Source: Silicimonas sp.
GTDB taxonomy: Bacteria > Pseudomonadota > Alphaproteobacteria > Rhodobacterales > Rhodobacteraceae
DNA length: 64,000 nt
NCBI GenBank assembly: GCA_022820365.1
Contig: JAJEFO010000016.1
Coordinates: 58,362 to 122,361, forward strand
Direction of reading: 5' to 3'
Shown here: positions 1 to 9,918 of the stretch, one piece after another
Numbering within the stretch: the stretch's first letter is position 1
Layout of the letters: each line of letters starts with the position of its first letter
Program-made: the position numbers and the translations under genes
Notes under the pieces: generated by a model
What the model was told of the DNA's origin: nothing
Database searches by the model: none
What the model saw: the letters and a program-made list of their open reading frames with translations, nothing else

Positions 1-452
1 GCAGGTCAATTTCGGTCGCGCGGGGGCGCCGTGATTGCCGGGGCCGGTGTCGAAGCGCGACGTTCGGGAAATCGGCATCGATTTCTCTTGCTGTCTTGAC
101 GCCCGCCCAACGGCATGATCTAAAAGGAAAAATTTCGGATGATGTGCATGGGTGGGAGTGACCCGATATCGGGGCATTGCCAATCACATGCTGCAATTGT
201 TGCTCGGGCAGGGTCGATGTGGAGGTGCGTCGTGCAGGAGAAGGGACATGAGGAGCAGTGATTGACTCTTGGTTTTCGATATTTCCGTATGGGCCGTCAC
301 TGATCTCGGCGCTTGCCGAAGGACCGAGCGAAGTGCCGACGATTCCACATGCAGGCAATTCAGGGACTCAGCCTGGGAAGTCATGTCAATGTCAGACCCG
401 CATGCACTGCCATGCTGCGGGTGCCGGCATCAATGTTCGCGGCGGTTCATGA
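1..452. other. Gene-free stretch upstream of ntrB
   Basis: I see no recognisable gene here. A weak + strand reading frame (258-452, GTG start) has its stop codon touching the ntrB start codon, but its translation resembles no family I know. In Rhodobacterales the tRNA-dihydrouridine synthase gene dusB (nifR3) usually lies immediately before ntrB; its motifs are absent from this stretch. The interval presumably carries the ntrB promoter, but no convincing -35/-10 pair stands out. Confidence 0.5.
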
Positions 453-1523
453 ATGACCAAGATCCAGGACGGTGTCTGGCTGTCGATTCCCGTGCCGGCA
501 ATCCTGCTGGACGGGAAGGACAGGATCGTTGGGATGAATCCGGCGGCAGAGAGCTACCTGAATTCATCGGCCCGGCAGTCAGTCGGCTTGTCGGCATTTG
601 ATGCATTTTCCACGGACGCACCGATGAGCGAGCACGCTGCAAGAGTTCGGCGCGAGCAGGCCCCACTCTTCATGAACAACATGAATGTCGTCACGGGCGA
701 CAACGTGTCCGAGCGCTGCGACATCAAGTTGGCGCCCATGGTCGGCACGGCTGATCACCTTGTAATGCTGGTGGAACCCAGGTTCGTGGGAGAGCGGCTA
801 AACCAGGCGATGTCCGGGCACTCGGCCGCCAGGTCCGCAATCGGCATGGCCGAAATGCTGGCGCACGAGATCAAGAACCCGCTGGCAGGCATCACGGGTG
901 CGGCGCAGCTTCTCGGCATGAACCTGTCCAAGGAAGATCTTGCCCTGACCGACCTGATCGTCAGCGAGACGCGGCGCGTTCTGGGGCTCCTCGAACAGGT
1001 GGAGCAGTTCGGCAACCTGCGGCCACCTTTGTGCCGGGCGGTAAACGTCCATGACCTCATTGTGCGTGCGAAGCGTTCGGCATCCGTGGGATTTGCCGCC
1101 CACATGGAACTGGACGACGACTTCGATCCGTCGCTGCCGTTGGTTTGGGTGGACGAAGACCAGATGCTTCAGGTGCTCTCGAACCTGCTGAAGAACGCCG
1201 CCGAAGCGACAGGCGGTTTGCCCGGGCGAATCCTGATCCGCACATTCTACGACATGTCGTCGAAAATTCGACGCAATGGGCGGGCAGCCCGACTGGCGCT
1301 GAATGTCGAGATCGTTGATGACGGACCAGGCATTCCGGCGAACATCCTGCAGGGCATCTTCGACCCTTTCGTCTCGGGCCGCGAGAACGGGACCGGTCTG
1401 GGCCTTGCCCTGGCATCGAAGATAGTCTCCGACCACGATGGCTGGATTACCGTATACAGTACGCCGGGCAAGACGGTCTTTCGCCTGTCGCTTCCAGCCG
1501 CCCCGAAAGACCAGCAACAATAG
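453..1523 (+). CDS. ntrB: Nitrogen regulation sensor histidine kinase NtrB
   Basis: This 356-residue cytoplasmic kinase has an N-terminal PAS-like sensor part (motif IPVPAILLDG, then AAESYLN), a dimerisation helix with the phospho-accepting histidine in LAHEIKNPLAG (about H138), and a C-terminal ATPase domain with an N box (NLLKNAAEA) and G boxes (DDGPGIP, GTGLGLALASKI). It has no membrane segment, as expected for NtrB, which in known systems reads nitrogen status through PII and phosphorylates or dephosphorylates NtrC. The ATG at 453 starts exactly at the usual NtrB N-terminus. ntrC follows 15 bases later, so the two are co-transcribed. Confidence 0.95.
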   Translation: MTKIQDGVWLSIPVPAILLDGKDRIVGMNPAAESYLNSSARQSVGLSAFDAFSTDAPMSEHAARVRREQAPLFMNNMNVVTGDNVSERCDIKLAPMVGTADHLVMLVEPRFVGERLNQAMSGHSAARSAIGMAEMLAHEIKNPLAGITGAAQLLGMNLSKEDLALTDLIVSETRRVLGLLEQVEQFGNLRPPLCRAVNVHDLIVRAKRSASVGFAAHMELDDDFDPSLPLVWVDEDQMLQVLSNLLKNAAEATGGLPGRILIRTFYDMSSKIRRNGRAARLALNVEIVDDGPGIPANILQGIFDPFVSGRENGTGLGLALASKIVSDHDGWITVYSTPGKTVFRLSLPAAPKDQQQ

Positions 1524-1538
1524 CAAGACGAGGGACCA

Positions 1539-2900
1539 ATGGACGGCACGGTACTTGTAGCTGACGACGACCGCACGATCCGCACGGTGCTGACCCAGGC
1601 CCTGACTCGCGGCGGCTGCAAGGTTCACGCCACATCTTCGCTTCTCACCCTGATGCGATGGGTCAACGAGGGAAAGGGCGACTTGGTGATCACCGACGTG
1701 ATCATGCCGGACGGGAACGGAATCGAACTGGTTCCGGAGATCAAATCGGTGCGTCCAGAACTGCCGGTCATCGTGATCTCCGCGCAGAACACCATCGTAA
1801 CGGCGATCCAGGCGACCGAGGCGGACGCATATCACTACTTGCCCAAGCCATTCGATCTGCCCGACCTGATGAAGCGGGTAAGCCGGGCGCTTGCCGACAA
1901 GTCGCAGTCTCGCGCGAAAGCGTCCCAGGTGGATGAACTCGTGGCCGAAGACCTGCCCCTTGTCGGGCGCAGCCCGGCCATGCAGTCGCTCTATCAGGTG
2001 ATTGCTCGAGTGATGAATGCCGATCTGCCGATATTGATCACTGGCGAAAGCGGGACGGGCAAATCGCTGATTGCTCGCACCATTCACGACTTGGGTGATC
2101 GACGCACCTTGCCGCTTGTCAGCGCGGCGGGAGCAGACTTCCAGAATGTCGAGGAACCGCCCTCTTTGGTGAACAGGGCACGGCACGGAACCCTTTTGCT
2201 CGACGAAGTCGCCGACCTTCCGCTTGATGCGCAAACGCGCATTGTCAGCATGCTGGACGACTTGAAAGAGGACGGTCCGCGCGTCATTGCGACCACGCAG
2301 GCCAACCTTGCGGCGGCCATGGACAAGGGCGACTTTCGGCAAGACCTGTATTACCGGCTGAGCGGAATGACATTGAAACTGCCGCCGCTTCGAGACCGGA
2401 TCGACGACATCATGCTTCTTGCACAGCACTTCGCGCAGCGGGCCGAACAGGATGGATTGCCGGCCCGTCAGTTTGACAGCCATGCCGTCGAGCTTCTTCG
2501 TGCGTATTCCTGGCCCGGGAACGTTCGCCAGCTTGAAAACACCGTGCGGCGGCTGATGCTCATGGGCGGCGAGATGCAGATCCTGCGATCGGACGTGAAG
2601 TCGGTTCTTGACAACCAGCCTGAAGTCGCTCCCAAGGCCGACGCCGATGACGGAGTGTCCACTTCGGTTGCCAAGCATCTCCGGCGGTACTTTGACCTGC
2701 ATGGCGGGCACCTTCCGCCCGCCGGGCTTTACCATCGGATTCTGCGCGAAGTCGAATTGCCGCTGATCGAAGCGGCACTTGACGCCACGGGCGGAAACCA
2801 AGCCAAGTGTGCGGAACTTCTGGGCATCAATCGCAATACGCTGCGGAAAAAGATCACGGAACTTGACATTCGCGTAGCACGGCGTCGCAAATTGATGTAA
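1539..2900 (+). CDS. ntrC: Nitrogen regulator NtrC, lacking the sigma-54 contact loop
   Basis: This 453-residue response regulator has a receiver domain (acidic DDD at 9-11, phospho-acceptor D53 in ITDVIMPDG, lysine in LPKPFD), an AAA+ domain with Walker A GESGTGKS and Walker B LLLDEVAD, and a C-terminal Fis-type helix-turn-helix ([14 protein letters not shown]). The GAFTGA loop that touches sigma-54 is missing: after Walker A the sequence passes through [17 protein letters not shown] with no such motif. In Rhodobacter the same loss goes with an NtrC that activates the housekeeping RNA polymerase, so that is the likely mode here. It is the partner of the NtrB just upstream. Confidence 0.95.
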   Translation: MDGTVLVADDDRTIRTVLTQALTRGGCKVHATSSLLTLMRWVNEGKGDLVITDVIMPDGNGIELVPEIKSVRPELPVIVISAQNTIVTAIQATEADAYHYLPKPFDLPDLMKRVSRALADKSQSRAKASQVDELVAEDLPLVGRSPAMQSLYQVIARVMNADLPILITGESGTGKSLIARTIHDLGDRRTLPLVSAAGADFQNVEEPPSLVNRARHGTLLLDEVADLPLDAQTRIVSMLDDLKEDGPRVIATTQANLAAAMDKGDFRQDLYYRLSGMTLKLPPLRDRIDDIMLLAQHFAQRAEQDGLPARQFDSHAVELLRAYSWPGNVRQLENTVRRLMLMGGEMQILRSDVKSVLDNQPEVAPKADADDGVSTSVAKHLRRYFDLHGGHLPPAGLYHRILREVELPLIEAALDATGGNQAKCAELLGINRNTLRKKITELDIRVARRRKLM

Positions 2901-3000
2901 TTCGGCAACAATAATGTGTCGAACGGGCGACCGCCGTTGCAAGTCGTCAACATGCAGCGGCGGTGGTAGGGCGCGTTACAGCATCTATACAGGATCCCCT

Positions 3001-5271
3001 GTGACCCAAAGAGCACGCACAACGTCGCCAATGATGGCCAGCCAGTTCTGGCAATTGCGGCGATTCCGCAGCGCCGGGCCGCTGAGTCTCGTCATTCTGG
3101 GACCAGTCCTGGTTCTGGCCGCCTTCCTTGTGCTGGGCCCGCTCGACGGCAGTGCCTCGCCGTTGACGCTGCGTCTCGTCTTCCTGGCGGCCCTCGTTTA
3201 TGTGCTGGCGGTTGCAGCTTTGGTCGCCAGGCGAATTGCTGCGATGATTGCCGCGCGGCGCGCAAGGTCGGCCGGTTCCCGTCTGCACTTGCGGCTGACC
3301 GGTGTCTTTGCCCTGATTGCATTCATACCGACAGCCCTGGTGGCCATTTTCGCCGGGCTGACGATCAATGTCGGGCTGGAGAGCTGGTTTTCCGAGCGGG
3401 TGAGCAGCGTTGTAAGGGCGTCCCTGTCGGCCGCCGTGGCCTATCAGGAAGACCAGCGACGAGACCTTGCCGAAGATGCAGAGGCGCTGGCGGAGTTCTT
3501 GAATGCCCCGCGCATCCGGTCGGTCTTCGTTGACGACGGCGCACTCAGGCAATTACTGGGACAGGGGCAGAGCCGCGTGCAGCGCGGATTGCGGGAAGCA
3601 TTCGTTATCGACGGTACCGGGGAAATCCGTGCCCGCGGCGAACGATCCTACCTGTTCGACTTCGAAAGGCCGAGCGAAGAGGAAATTGCCGCGGCAACGG
3701 GTGGAGAGACGGTGATCATCGAAGACCTGGAGACGGACGAGTTCCGGGCGCTCGTGATGCTTGCTGCGTTTCCGAACCGGTATCTTTACGTGTCGCGTAA
3801 CGTCGACGGCAAGATTCTCGGACTTTTGGACGAGGCGGCCGAAACGGCGAAGCTGTACAATGAACTCGAGGCAGCGCGTGGGCGACTCGTCTTCGAGTTC
3901 GGCCTTCTTTACCTTGGCTTTGCCGTCATCCTCATCCTGGCGGCGATATGGCTGGGCCTCTGGTTCGCCGAGCGGCTATCGCGTCCGGTTGGCCGTCTAG
4001 CCGGGGCAGCCCAACGCGTCGGCGCAGGAGATCTCGACGTGCAGGTGCGCGAAGAAGCCGGCGATGACGAAATCGCCATGCTTGGTCGCCTCTTCAACCA
4101 GATGACCCGGCAGCTCAAGGGTCAGCGCGAGCGACTGCTTGCGACGAACCAGCAGATCGAACGGCGGCGTCGACTGTTCGACAGCGTGCTTTCCTCGGTG
4201 ACTGCAGGCGTGATCGGCCTCGACACGCAGGGGCGTGTCACGTTTATCAACCGCTCAGCGGAGCGCATCCTCAAGATAGAGGGTGACAGACTGTCCGCGT
4301 CGTTGGAGAAGGCGGTTCCGGAATTCGAACCTCTGCTCCGGCGACTGAATGCAAGCGGCCGTGTTTCCGAACAGGACGAAATCAGGGTGTCGCGGGGCGG
4401 CATTGCCGAATCCCTCCTGGTCCGAATTGCAAAAAGGCGAGGCGTGGAAGGCGAGGAGGAAGGATACGTGATTGCGTTCGATGACGTGACCGACCTCGTC
4501 ACGGCCCAGCGCATGGCGGCCTGGGGCGACGTCGCGCGGAGGATCGCGCATGAGATAAAGAATCCACTTACGCCGATCCAGCTGTCTGCGGGGCGGATCA
4601 AGCGGAAATTCCGCGCAGCCGCAGGAGATGAGGCGGACCAGCTTGACCAGATGACCGATGTGATCGTGCGTCAGACCGACGATCTGAGGCGCATCGTGGA
4701 CGAGTTTTCCAGATTCGCGCGGATGCCGGAACCGGAGCGCAGTCGGCAGGACTTGGCCGCTGCCATGCGGGATGTCGTGACTCTGCAAGAGACAACCGAC
4801 GCACATGAGTTGATTTCGGAGATTCCGAAAACGCCGGTCTATGCCGATGTGGACAAGACAATGATCGGCCAGGCGCTGACAAACCTGATCAAGAATGCCG
4901 GCGAGGCTATTGAGTCCGTCACGGAAAATAGTTCACTCCCGAAAGGTTACGCACCGAAAGTTCATGTAAGCTTGGACGTCGACGGACAGGCCGCACGCAT
5001 TGCGGTTTCTGACAACGGGATCGGGCTGCCGGAAGACCGGTCGCGGCTCTTCGAGCCATACGTGTCGACGCGTGCAACGGGTACCGGACTGGGTCTGTCC
5101 ATAGTGAAGAAGATCATAGAGGAACACGGAGGGTCGCTGATCTTGACGGACGCCGACCCATTGGATGCTTCGGGCCAGATCGGGGCTCGCGCAGAAATCC
5201 GCCTGCCCTTGGCGACCGGCATCGAGCAGGCCGGCGAGCTTGCCGAACGAGGGAGAGACGCAAATGGGTGA
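3001..5271 (+). CDS. ntrY: Membrane sensor histidine kinase NtrY
   Basis: The protein has about 756 residues from a GTG at 3001, chosen because the earlier in-frame ATG at 2914 adds a cysteine- and arginine-rich lead-in unlike NtrY; an ATG pair at 3031 is another option. It has several N-terminal membrane segments (LVILGPVLVLAAFLVLG, LRLVFLAALVYVLAVAA, a third near FALIAFIPTALVAIFAG), a periplasmic region, a further segment (LYLGFAVILILAAIWLGL), a HAMP domain (RLSRPVGRLAGAAQRVGAG), a PAS domain, the phospho-accepting histidine in RIAHEIKNPLTP (about H517) and an ATPase domain (NLIKNAGEA, GTGLGLSIVKKI). It is the expected partner of NtrX. The 5' end is the main uncertainty. Confidence 0.92.
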   Translation: MTQRARTTSPMMASQFWQLRRFRSAGPLSLVILGPVLVLAAFLVLGPLDGSASPLTLRLVFLAALVYVLAVAALVARRIAAMIAARRARSAGSRLHLRLTGVFALIAFIPTALVAIFAGLTINVGLESWFSERVSSVVRASLSAAVAYQEDQRRDLAEDAEALAEFLNAPRIRSVFVDDGALRQLLGQGQSRVQRGLREAFVIDGTGEIRARGERSYLFDFERPSEEEIAAATGGETVIIEDLETDEFRALVMLAAFPNRYLYVSRNVDGKILGLLDEAAETAKLYNELEAARGRLVFEFGLLYLGFAVILILAAIWLGLWFAERLSRPVGRLAGAAQRVGAGDLDVQVREEAGDDEIAMLGRLFNQMTRQLKGQRERLLATNQQIERRRRLFDSVLSSVTAGVIGLDTQGRVTFINRSAERILKIEGDRLSASLEKAVPEFEPLLRRLNASGRVSEQDEIRVSRGGIAESLLVRIAKRRGVEGEEEGYVIAFDDVTDLVTAQRMAAWGDVARRIAHEIKNPLTPIQLSAGRIKRKFRAAAGDEADQLDQMTDVIVRQTDDLRRIVDEFSRFARMPEPERSRQDLAAAMRDVVTLQETTDAHELISEIPKTPVYADVDKTMIGQALTNLIKNAGEAIESVTENSSLPKGYAPKVHVSLDVDGQAARIAVSDNGIGLPEDRSRLFEPYVSTRATGTGLGLSIVKKIIEEHGGSLILTDADPLDASGQIGARAEIRLPLATGIEQAGELAERGRDANG

Positions 5272-6679
5272 CATTCTGATTGTCGATGATGAGGAAGACA
5301 TTCGGACTCTCATCTCGGACATTCTAGGCGACGAAGGATTCGACACCCGGCTGGCGGCGAATTCGGAAGAGGCGATGGCTGAGTTGAACCGGGACCCGCC
5401 GGGCCTGATGATTCTCGACATCTGGCTGAAGGACAGCCGCATGGATGGAATTGACATCCTAAAGGCCACGAAACGCGACAACCCCGACATTCCGATCATC
5501 ATCATTTCGGGCCATGGCAACATCGAGATTGCCGTAGCCGCAATCAAGCAGGGCGCCTACGACTTCATTGAAAAGCCGTTTAACATCGACCAGTTGCTGG
5601 TCGTGATCTCGCGGGCGATGGAAACCTCGCGGCTGCGACGGGAAAATTCCGAACTGCGCCGCAAGGAATTGCGGTCGGCAAACATCATCGGGTCGTCGTC
5701 GGCGTGCAAGGCGCTGAGATCACAGTTGGACAAGGTGACAAAGTCGAACGGACGCGTGATGCTGACCGGTCCGTCGGGATCCGGAAAGGAAATTGCAGCG
5801 CGCTACATCCATGCCAATTCGGATCGCGCCAACGGACCGTTCGTTTCGGTCAGTTCGGCATCGATCGAGCCGGACCGCATGGAAGAGGTTCTCTTCGGTC
5901 GCGAAAGCACCGAACGGGGAATCGAGCAAGGGCTGCTGGAGGAGGCGCATGGTGGCGTGGTCTTTTTCGGCGAAGTTGCGGACATGCCGTCCGGAACTCA
6001 GTCGAAAATCCTTCGTGTGCTGACCGAGCAGCAGTTTCAGCGTGTCGGGGGCACGGACAAGGTGCGGGTCGATTTGCGCGTCATTTCTTCGACGACACGA
6101 GATCTTGAAGCCGAGGTTGAAGTCGGAAATTTCCGCGAGGAGCTCTTTCACAGGCTGAACGTCGTCCCGATCACGGTTCCCGGCCTCAGCGACCGCAGCG
6201 ACGACATTCCTGAACTTGCACGGTATTTCATTGCGTCATTCAACAAGTCGCAGGGCCTTCCGTTGCGAAACCTTGCGGACGATGCGGTCGCAATGCTCCA
6301 GTCGATGAAGTGGCCCGGAAATGTGCGCCAGCTGAAGAACACAATCGAGAAGGTGCTGATACTGGGGGCGGACAAGGGCGACATCACTGCGGCTGAAGTC
6401 GAGGGCGAGAGCCGCGCGAAGGAGCAGGACAAGGGCCAAGCTGCATTGTCCGGGAACTTCACCAACATGCCGCTTCGGCAAGCGCGCGAGATCTTCGAAC
6501 GAGAGTACCTGAACACGCAACTCAATCGCTTCGGGGGCAATATCAGCCGGGCGGCGAAGTTCGTGGGAATGGAACGTTCGGCTCTTCACCGCAAGCTCAA
6601 GTCGCTGAATGTCATGGCATCTTCGCGGAACGCCGCGACGGATGGACCCGTTATGGATGACGTGGATGAGGCAGTCTGA
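5264..6679 (+). CDS. ntrX: Response regulator NtrX, lacking GAFTGA
   Basis: This 471-residue protein starts at the ATG at 5264, which follows a good ribosome binding site (GAGGGAGA) and begins MGDILIVDDEEDIR; the frame stays open further 5' but only inside ntrY. It has a receiver domain with D52 in LMILDIWLKD and K in IEKPFN, an AAA+ domain with a Walker A-like GPSGSGKE and FFGEVADMP in the Walker B position, and a C-terminal Fis-type helix (FVGMERSALHRKLK). The sigma-54 loop GAFTGA is replaced by RESTERGIEQG, and the Walker B aspartate by glycine, so ordinary sigma-54 activation looks unlikely. Its start overlaps the ntrY end by 8 bases, indicating translational coupling. Confidence 0.93.
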   Translation: MGDILIVDDEEDIRTLISDILGDEGFDTRLAANSEEAMAELNRDPPGLMILDIWLKDSRMDGIDILKATKRDNPDIPIIIISGHGNIEIAVAAIKQGAYDFIEKPFNIDQLLVVISRAMETSRLRRENSELRRKELRSANIIGSSSACKALRSQLDKVTKSNGRVMLTGPSGSGKEIAARYIHANSDRANGPFVSVSSASIEPDRMEEVLFGRESTERGIEQGLLEEAHGGVVFFGEVADMPSGTQSKILRVLTEQQFQRVGGTDKVRVDLRVISSTTRDLEAEVEVGNFREELFHRLNVVPITVPGLSDRSDDIPELARYFIASFNKSQGLPLRNLADDAVAMLQSMKWPGNVRQLKNTIEKVLILGADKGDITAAEVEGESRAKEQDKGQAALSGNFTNMPLRQAREIFEREYLNTQLNRFGGNISRAAKFVGMERSALHRKLKSLNVMASSRNAATDGPVMDDVDEAV

Positions 6680-7571
6680 GCCACGGAATCGGTACAGACA
6701 TGGAATTGTGCATGGGGGATTGTCCATTGAATATCGGCCGATTCAATCTGCTAGCAATTTGACTACTGTGAACTCGAGCCGGTTGAAATCCAGGTCTTCG
6801 GCCAGCACCGCGGGAGCATCACGTTGCTGGCACGGGGGCACGATTCGCGCATCGAAGACAAGATTGACTGCTGCCCCAGCGTCGCGCGCGCTCGGCAAGG
6901 CGAATAGGATGCCTTGGCCCCGGCCAGAGGGCATGTGCCGATTCTAGCGCCGTGCGCAATGCCTGCAGCGCCGTACTTGACGACGGAACGCCGTCGCGGC
7001 GCTTCAACGCTGATCGAGAGCCTCGCGACCATCATCCTGGACTGGTGTCGGATTCGGATAAGGGACGATATGGCGCACACCGCCACGTTTGAGATCACTA
7101 CGCAGACCTACGTCGGGCCACTGCGTGCGGCGGAATTGTTCGGAGGGATTGGACCATTGTCTGGGTCGGCACCGTGGCGTCAGGTGGAGAGAGAAGACTC
7201 GGATCAGGTGGAAACGCCTGAGAAACAGGGGAGTAAGCTCGCTTCTGTCCTCATTCTCAAGCCCGGAATTTCACGTCCTGAACAAATTCGAACCACTGGT
7301 TCAGTGAAATCCGCTGCGGCGCAATATCCCGGTTGCGGCGCGCGCGAACCGCTCTTCGCGCTTTCGTCACTTGCATCCGCTGTGGTGACGTAGGCCCGCA
7401 ATGTCCGGAAGACCGACCTTTGTCTTTTCACCGACAAAGACTGCAACGCGGCCAAGACGGGCATGCGCCTCAAGCAATTGATTGTCCAGCACCAGACTCG
7501 TCCTTTCCGTTTTCTGATCTCCGGCCGGGCCGCGCCTATGGCCTATAGTCGGCCTATCTTGTCGCAGGCCT
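6680..7571. other. Gene-poor decayed stretch after ntrX
   Basis: About 890 bases hold no gene I can support. Short frames exist on both strands (for example 6914-7393 on +, 6743-6934 on -), but none has a recognisable motif or a credible start. The stretch marks the left edge of the block that separates ntrX from trkA. It may contain the remains of a gene reading leftwards, but the identity is not readable. Confidence 0.5.
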
Positions 7572-8342
7572 TCAGGTCGAGATTTCCAAACTGGCCTCAA
7601 GCGCAACATGATCTGATACGAAATCGCCGTTCTTGCCGTCCAGTGCCAGCCCGAGCAACAGCACTTCGAACCGGTCCGTTGCGAAAATGTAATCGATCCA
7701 CCGGACTGAAGTCGCGTCATCGACAAAATGAGGGTTTGCGTCAGGTAAAGTGTTACGGTTGCGGCGCAGATCAGTGCCCGCGAACAGGTCGCGCAGCCCA
7801 AGTGCGCTGTCGGTGATGCTGGAAATCGGTGGAGACTCGGGCGTCGCATTGAAGTCACCGACCAGAACGATTGCGTCGGTCTGCCAGTGCGCGGCCGCAG
7901 TAGTCAAATGACCGATGATCGTTCTGCACTGGGCAAGACGTTCGTGATGTTGCTCGTGGCGAAATGCAAGATGCGTGTTGGCGACCAGCATCCTTTGCCC
8001 GTGATAGTCCAATGCGGCAATCTGCAGCCTCCTTAGCCCGTCACCGTCGGCCGGCGGCAACATGAAGCTCTCGAATGACAGCAAAGGAAGACGCGACAGC
8101 GTGGCGAGTCCCTCTTCTCTATCCTCCCACTGGTATTGCGAGGAATAGAGGCGCGTCATGTCCGGTAGCTGAGTGCACAAGAGATCGGATTGCGGGCGAC
8201 CGGTGGGCGTGACTGGAGACACCTCCTGCAGGCACACGATTTCCGGCCGGGCATGGGACAAGTATCTGTCCAGTCGCCGCATCCGGTCGCGGAAGTCCCC
8301 GTTCAGATTCCACAGATTCAGAGAGAAGATGTTGAATGACAT
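7572..8342 (-). CDS. Endonuclease/exonuclease/phosphatase family hydrolase
   Basis: This 256-residue protein covers a complete endonuclease/exonuclease/phosphatase fold. The metal-binding and catalytic motifs appear in order: FSLNLWN at the N-terminus, IVCLQEV, NTHLAFRHEQ, VLVGDFNATPE in the middle and SDHVALEASL at the end. Family members cleave phosphodiester or phosphomonoester bonds in DNA, inositol phosphates or lipids; the sequence does not say which. There is no signal peptide, so it should act in the cytoplasm. It is the last gene of the minus-strand cluster that includes two PHP hydrolases and an ABC importer, 13 bases after the nearer PHP gene, which suggests a catabolic rather than a DNA-repair role. 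Confidence 0.85.
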   Translation of the reverse strand: MSFNIFSLNLWNLNGDFRDRMRRLDRYLSHARPEIVCLQEVSPVTPTGRPQSDLLCTQLPDMTRLYSSQYQWEDREEGLATLSRLPLLSFESFMLPPADGDGLRRLQIAALDYHGQRMLVANTHLAFRHEQHHERLAQCRTIIGHLTTAAAHWQTDAIVLVGDFNATPESPPISSITDSALGLRDLFAGTDLRRNRNTLPDANPHFVDDATSVRWIDYIFATDRFEVLLLGLALDGKNGDFVSDHVALEASLEIST

Positions 8343-8355
8343 GCTGCTTTGACCC

Positions 8356-9864
8356 TTACCTCATTCCCGATGGACCTCGGCCTGCGCGCGGAGAGCGGGT
8401 TTGTTCCGGAGCTTCGAAATAGACTGGGTTTGACAATGTGCGTCGAATGGGAGGATCTGTGGTTAGCGATTGTTGGGCACGAGGAAGCCCGGTCCTTTCT
8501 GCGCACCAGTCCATCAGTTCCTTGATTGCCCTCGCCCGGCTCGCGTCAGCAAGAATCTCGGCCCGGAGAAACCTGGTGGGTGTCGGCAAGCGTATGGTTT
8601 GCTTCCAGGCATCGTCGGGAATGAACGTCTCGGAAACCGGGCCTTCCTCGCTTACACAGACCAGCCGGTCGCCGGACGCACCCGTCACCTCGACATCGAG
8701 CGTGACGTCACCGCCGCTGGCCACCGTGCTCCCCATCGGTTGGCCATTTGCGGTGAAGGCAAGGTGCGGGCCGGACGGAGACTCGGTGACATATCCACGA
8801 CCTGTTCTTAGCGCCTCGACGACCGCACAAGCATCCAGGCAAGGCAGCCAAAGCACGGTTGTCGGTTTGCCCAGCCCGATGGGCCCGGGGCGCTCCCGCT
8901 CTGCTGGCTGGTGGTAGTCGCTGCCTCCAATCAGGGATATCCGTCGACCTTCAGCCAGGAATCGATCATATCGGGCCAGGACGCCGTCGTTGCCGGTTAG
9001 CCAGTGGCCGTGAAAAACTTCCATGCAATCCATGTCGGGGTAGTCGTAGTCCCAGGGGAGCGGTTCCTTGTCGTGGTTTATCGAAAGAATGGCGCCCTGC
9101 CGCCTCACTTCGTGCACTAGGGCGTCCAGATCGCTGCTGCTGCCGAGGCGGAAATCGATCCACTCGTCGAGGCCGAAGATGTTTGCATGACCACGGTAGG
9201 TGGTGACTTCCATTCCCGGAATGAAGACTAGATCTTCGGAACTCCGAGGACCGAAATACTGCCATTGAGACGTCGTGTTGTGGTCGGTGACTGCAAGAAA
9301 ATCTAGACCCGCAAGGCGCGCGCTTTCGACCAGCAATTCCGGCCCGCCACGGGCGTCGCTGTGATGGGTGTGACAATGCAGATCACCACGATACCAACCC
9401 GGGTGTTCAAGCCGTGGTGTGACCGGTTTTGGCGACGCCATCACCTCGCGCGGCGCTGCATCGGCCATCAGGGTCAGGCTTACCGCCGCGCCGTTGTCGG
9501 GCACGCGGTACATGCCTAGCAACAGCTTCCAGGGTCCCGGGGGCATTGGTCCGGCGTAATACCCGGGAGTTGCCGCATCGGTGGCGACAAAGAACCTGTT
9601 GCGGGCGCTGCCGCTCCAGCCGCGAAATCCGGATCTGGTTGGATAATCCGCGGCCCGGCTGTCCATGACCCCGATGTCGAGGGCGCAATCTTCGGCCTTT
9701 GCATACTCGAAACCGACCTCGAGCCGTGTCACGCCCAAGGGCAGCTGAAACGGGATTTCCAGAAACGGCGTCCGGGCTTTGTCCGCCGGAGTGATGGTTA
9801 GGTTGATTTCTGAAACTTGTCCTGGTGCAAGGACAGGCGAGGCCATGATTTCAGGCCCCGCCAC
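8356..9864 (-). CDS. CehA/McbA-type PHP domain metallohydrolase (copy 1)
   Basis: This protein of about 502 residues has an N-terminal beta-rich region (1-165) and a PHP metal-dependent hydrolase domain. Visible PHP motifs are GDLHCHTHHSD, AVTDHNTTS, PGMEVTTYRGHANIFG, SINHDKEP and GGSDYHQP. In the CehA/McbA subgroup such proteins hydrolyse carbamate or phosphoester bonds; the substrate here is unknown. The N-terminal half carries FRGWSGSARNRFF, a signature also hinted at in a nearby truncated relic. The start could be this ATG or one six codons later. It lies 54 bases downstream of a second PHP gene, so the two probably form one transcript with the EEP gene that follows. Confidence 0.85.
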   Translation of the reverse strand: MAGPEIMASPVLAPGQVSEINLTITPADKARTPFLEIPFQLPLGVTRLEVGFEYAKAEDCALDIGVMDSRAADYPTRSGFRGWSGSARNRFFVATDAATPGYYAGPMPPGPWKLLLGMYRVPDNGAAVSLTLMADAAPREVMASPKPVTPRLEHPGWYRGDLHCHTHHSDARGGPELLVESARLAGLDFLAVTDHNTTSQWQYFGPRSSEDLVFIPGMEVTTYRGHANIFGLDEWIDFRLGSSSDLDALVHEVRRQGAILSINHDKEPLPWDYDYPDMDCMEVFHGHWLTGNDGVLARYDRFLAEGRRISLIGGSDYHQPAERERPGPIGLGKPTTVLWLPCLDACAVVEALRTGRGYVTESPSGPHLAFTANGQPMGSTVASGGDVTLDVEVTGASGDRLVCVSEEGPVSETFIPDDAWKQTIRLPTPTRFLRAEILADASRARAIKELMDWCAERTGLPRAQQSLTTDPPIRRTLSNPVYFEAPEQTRSPRAGRGPSGMR

Positions 9865-9918
9865 GTCTGGTGACGAAACGGTCAGTGGCGTGCCACAATT
9901 GTCTCAGCCGTCCCATGT

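Noticed and set aside
798..2942. 714-codon open frame on the minus strand opposite ntrB and ntrC
   Set aside because: It lies fully opposite two genes with clear kinase and regulator motifs and has no recognisable domain; long antisense frames are expected in GC-rich DNA.
6914..7393. 159-codon + strand frame after ntrX
   Set aside because: No ribosome binding site, no motif, and composition unlike neighbouring genes.
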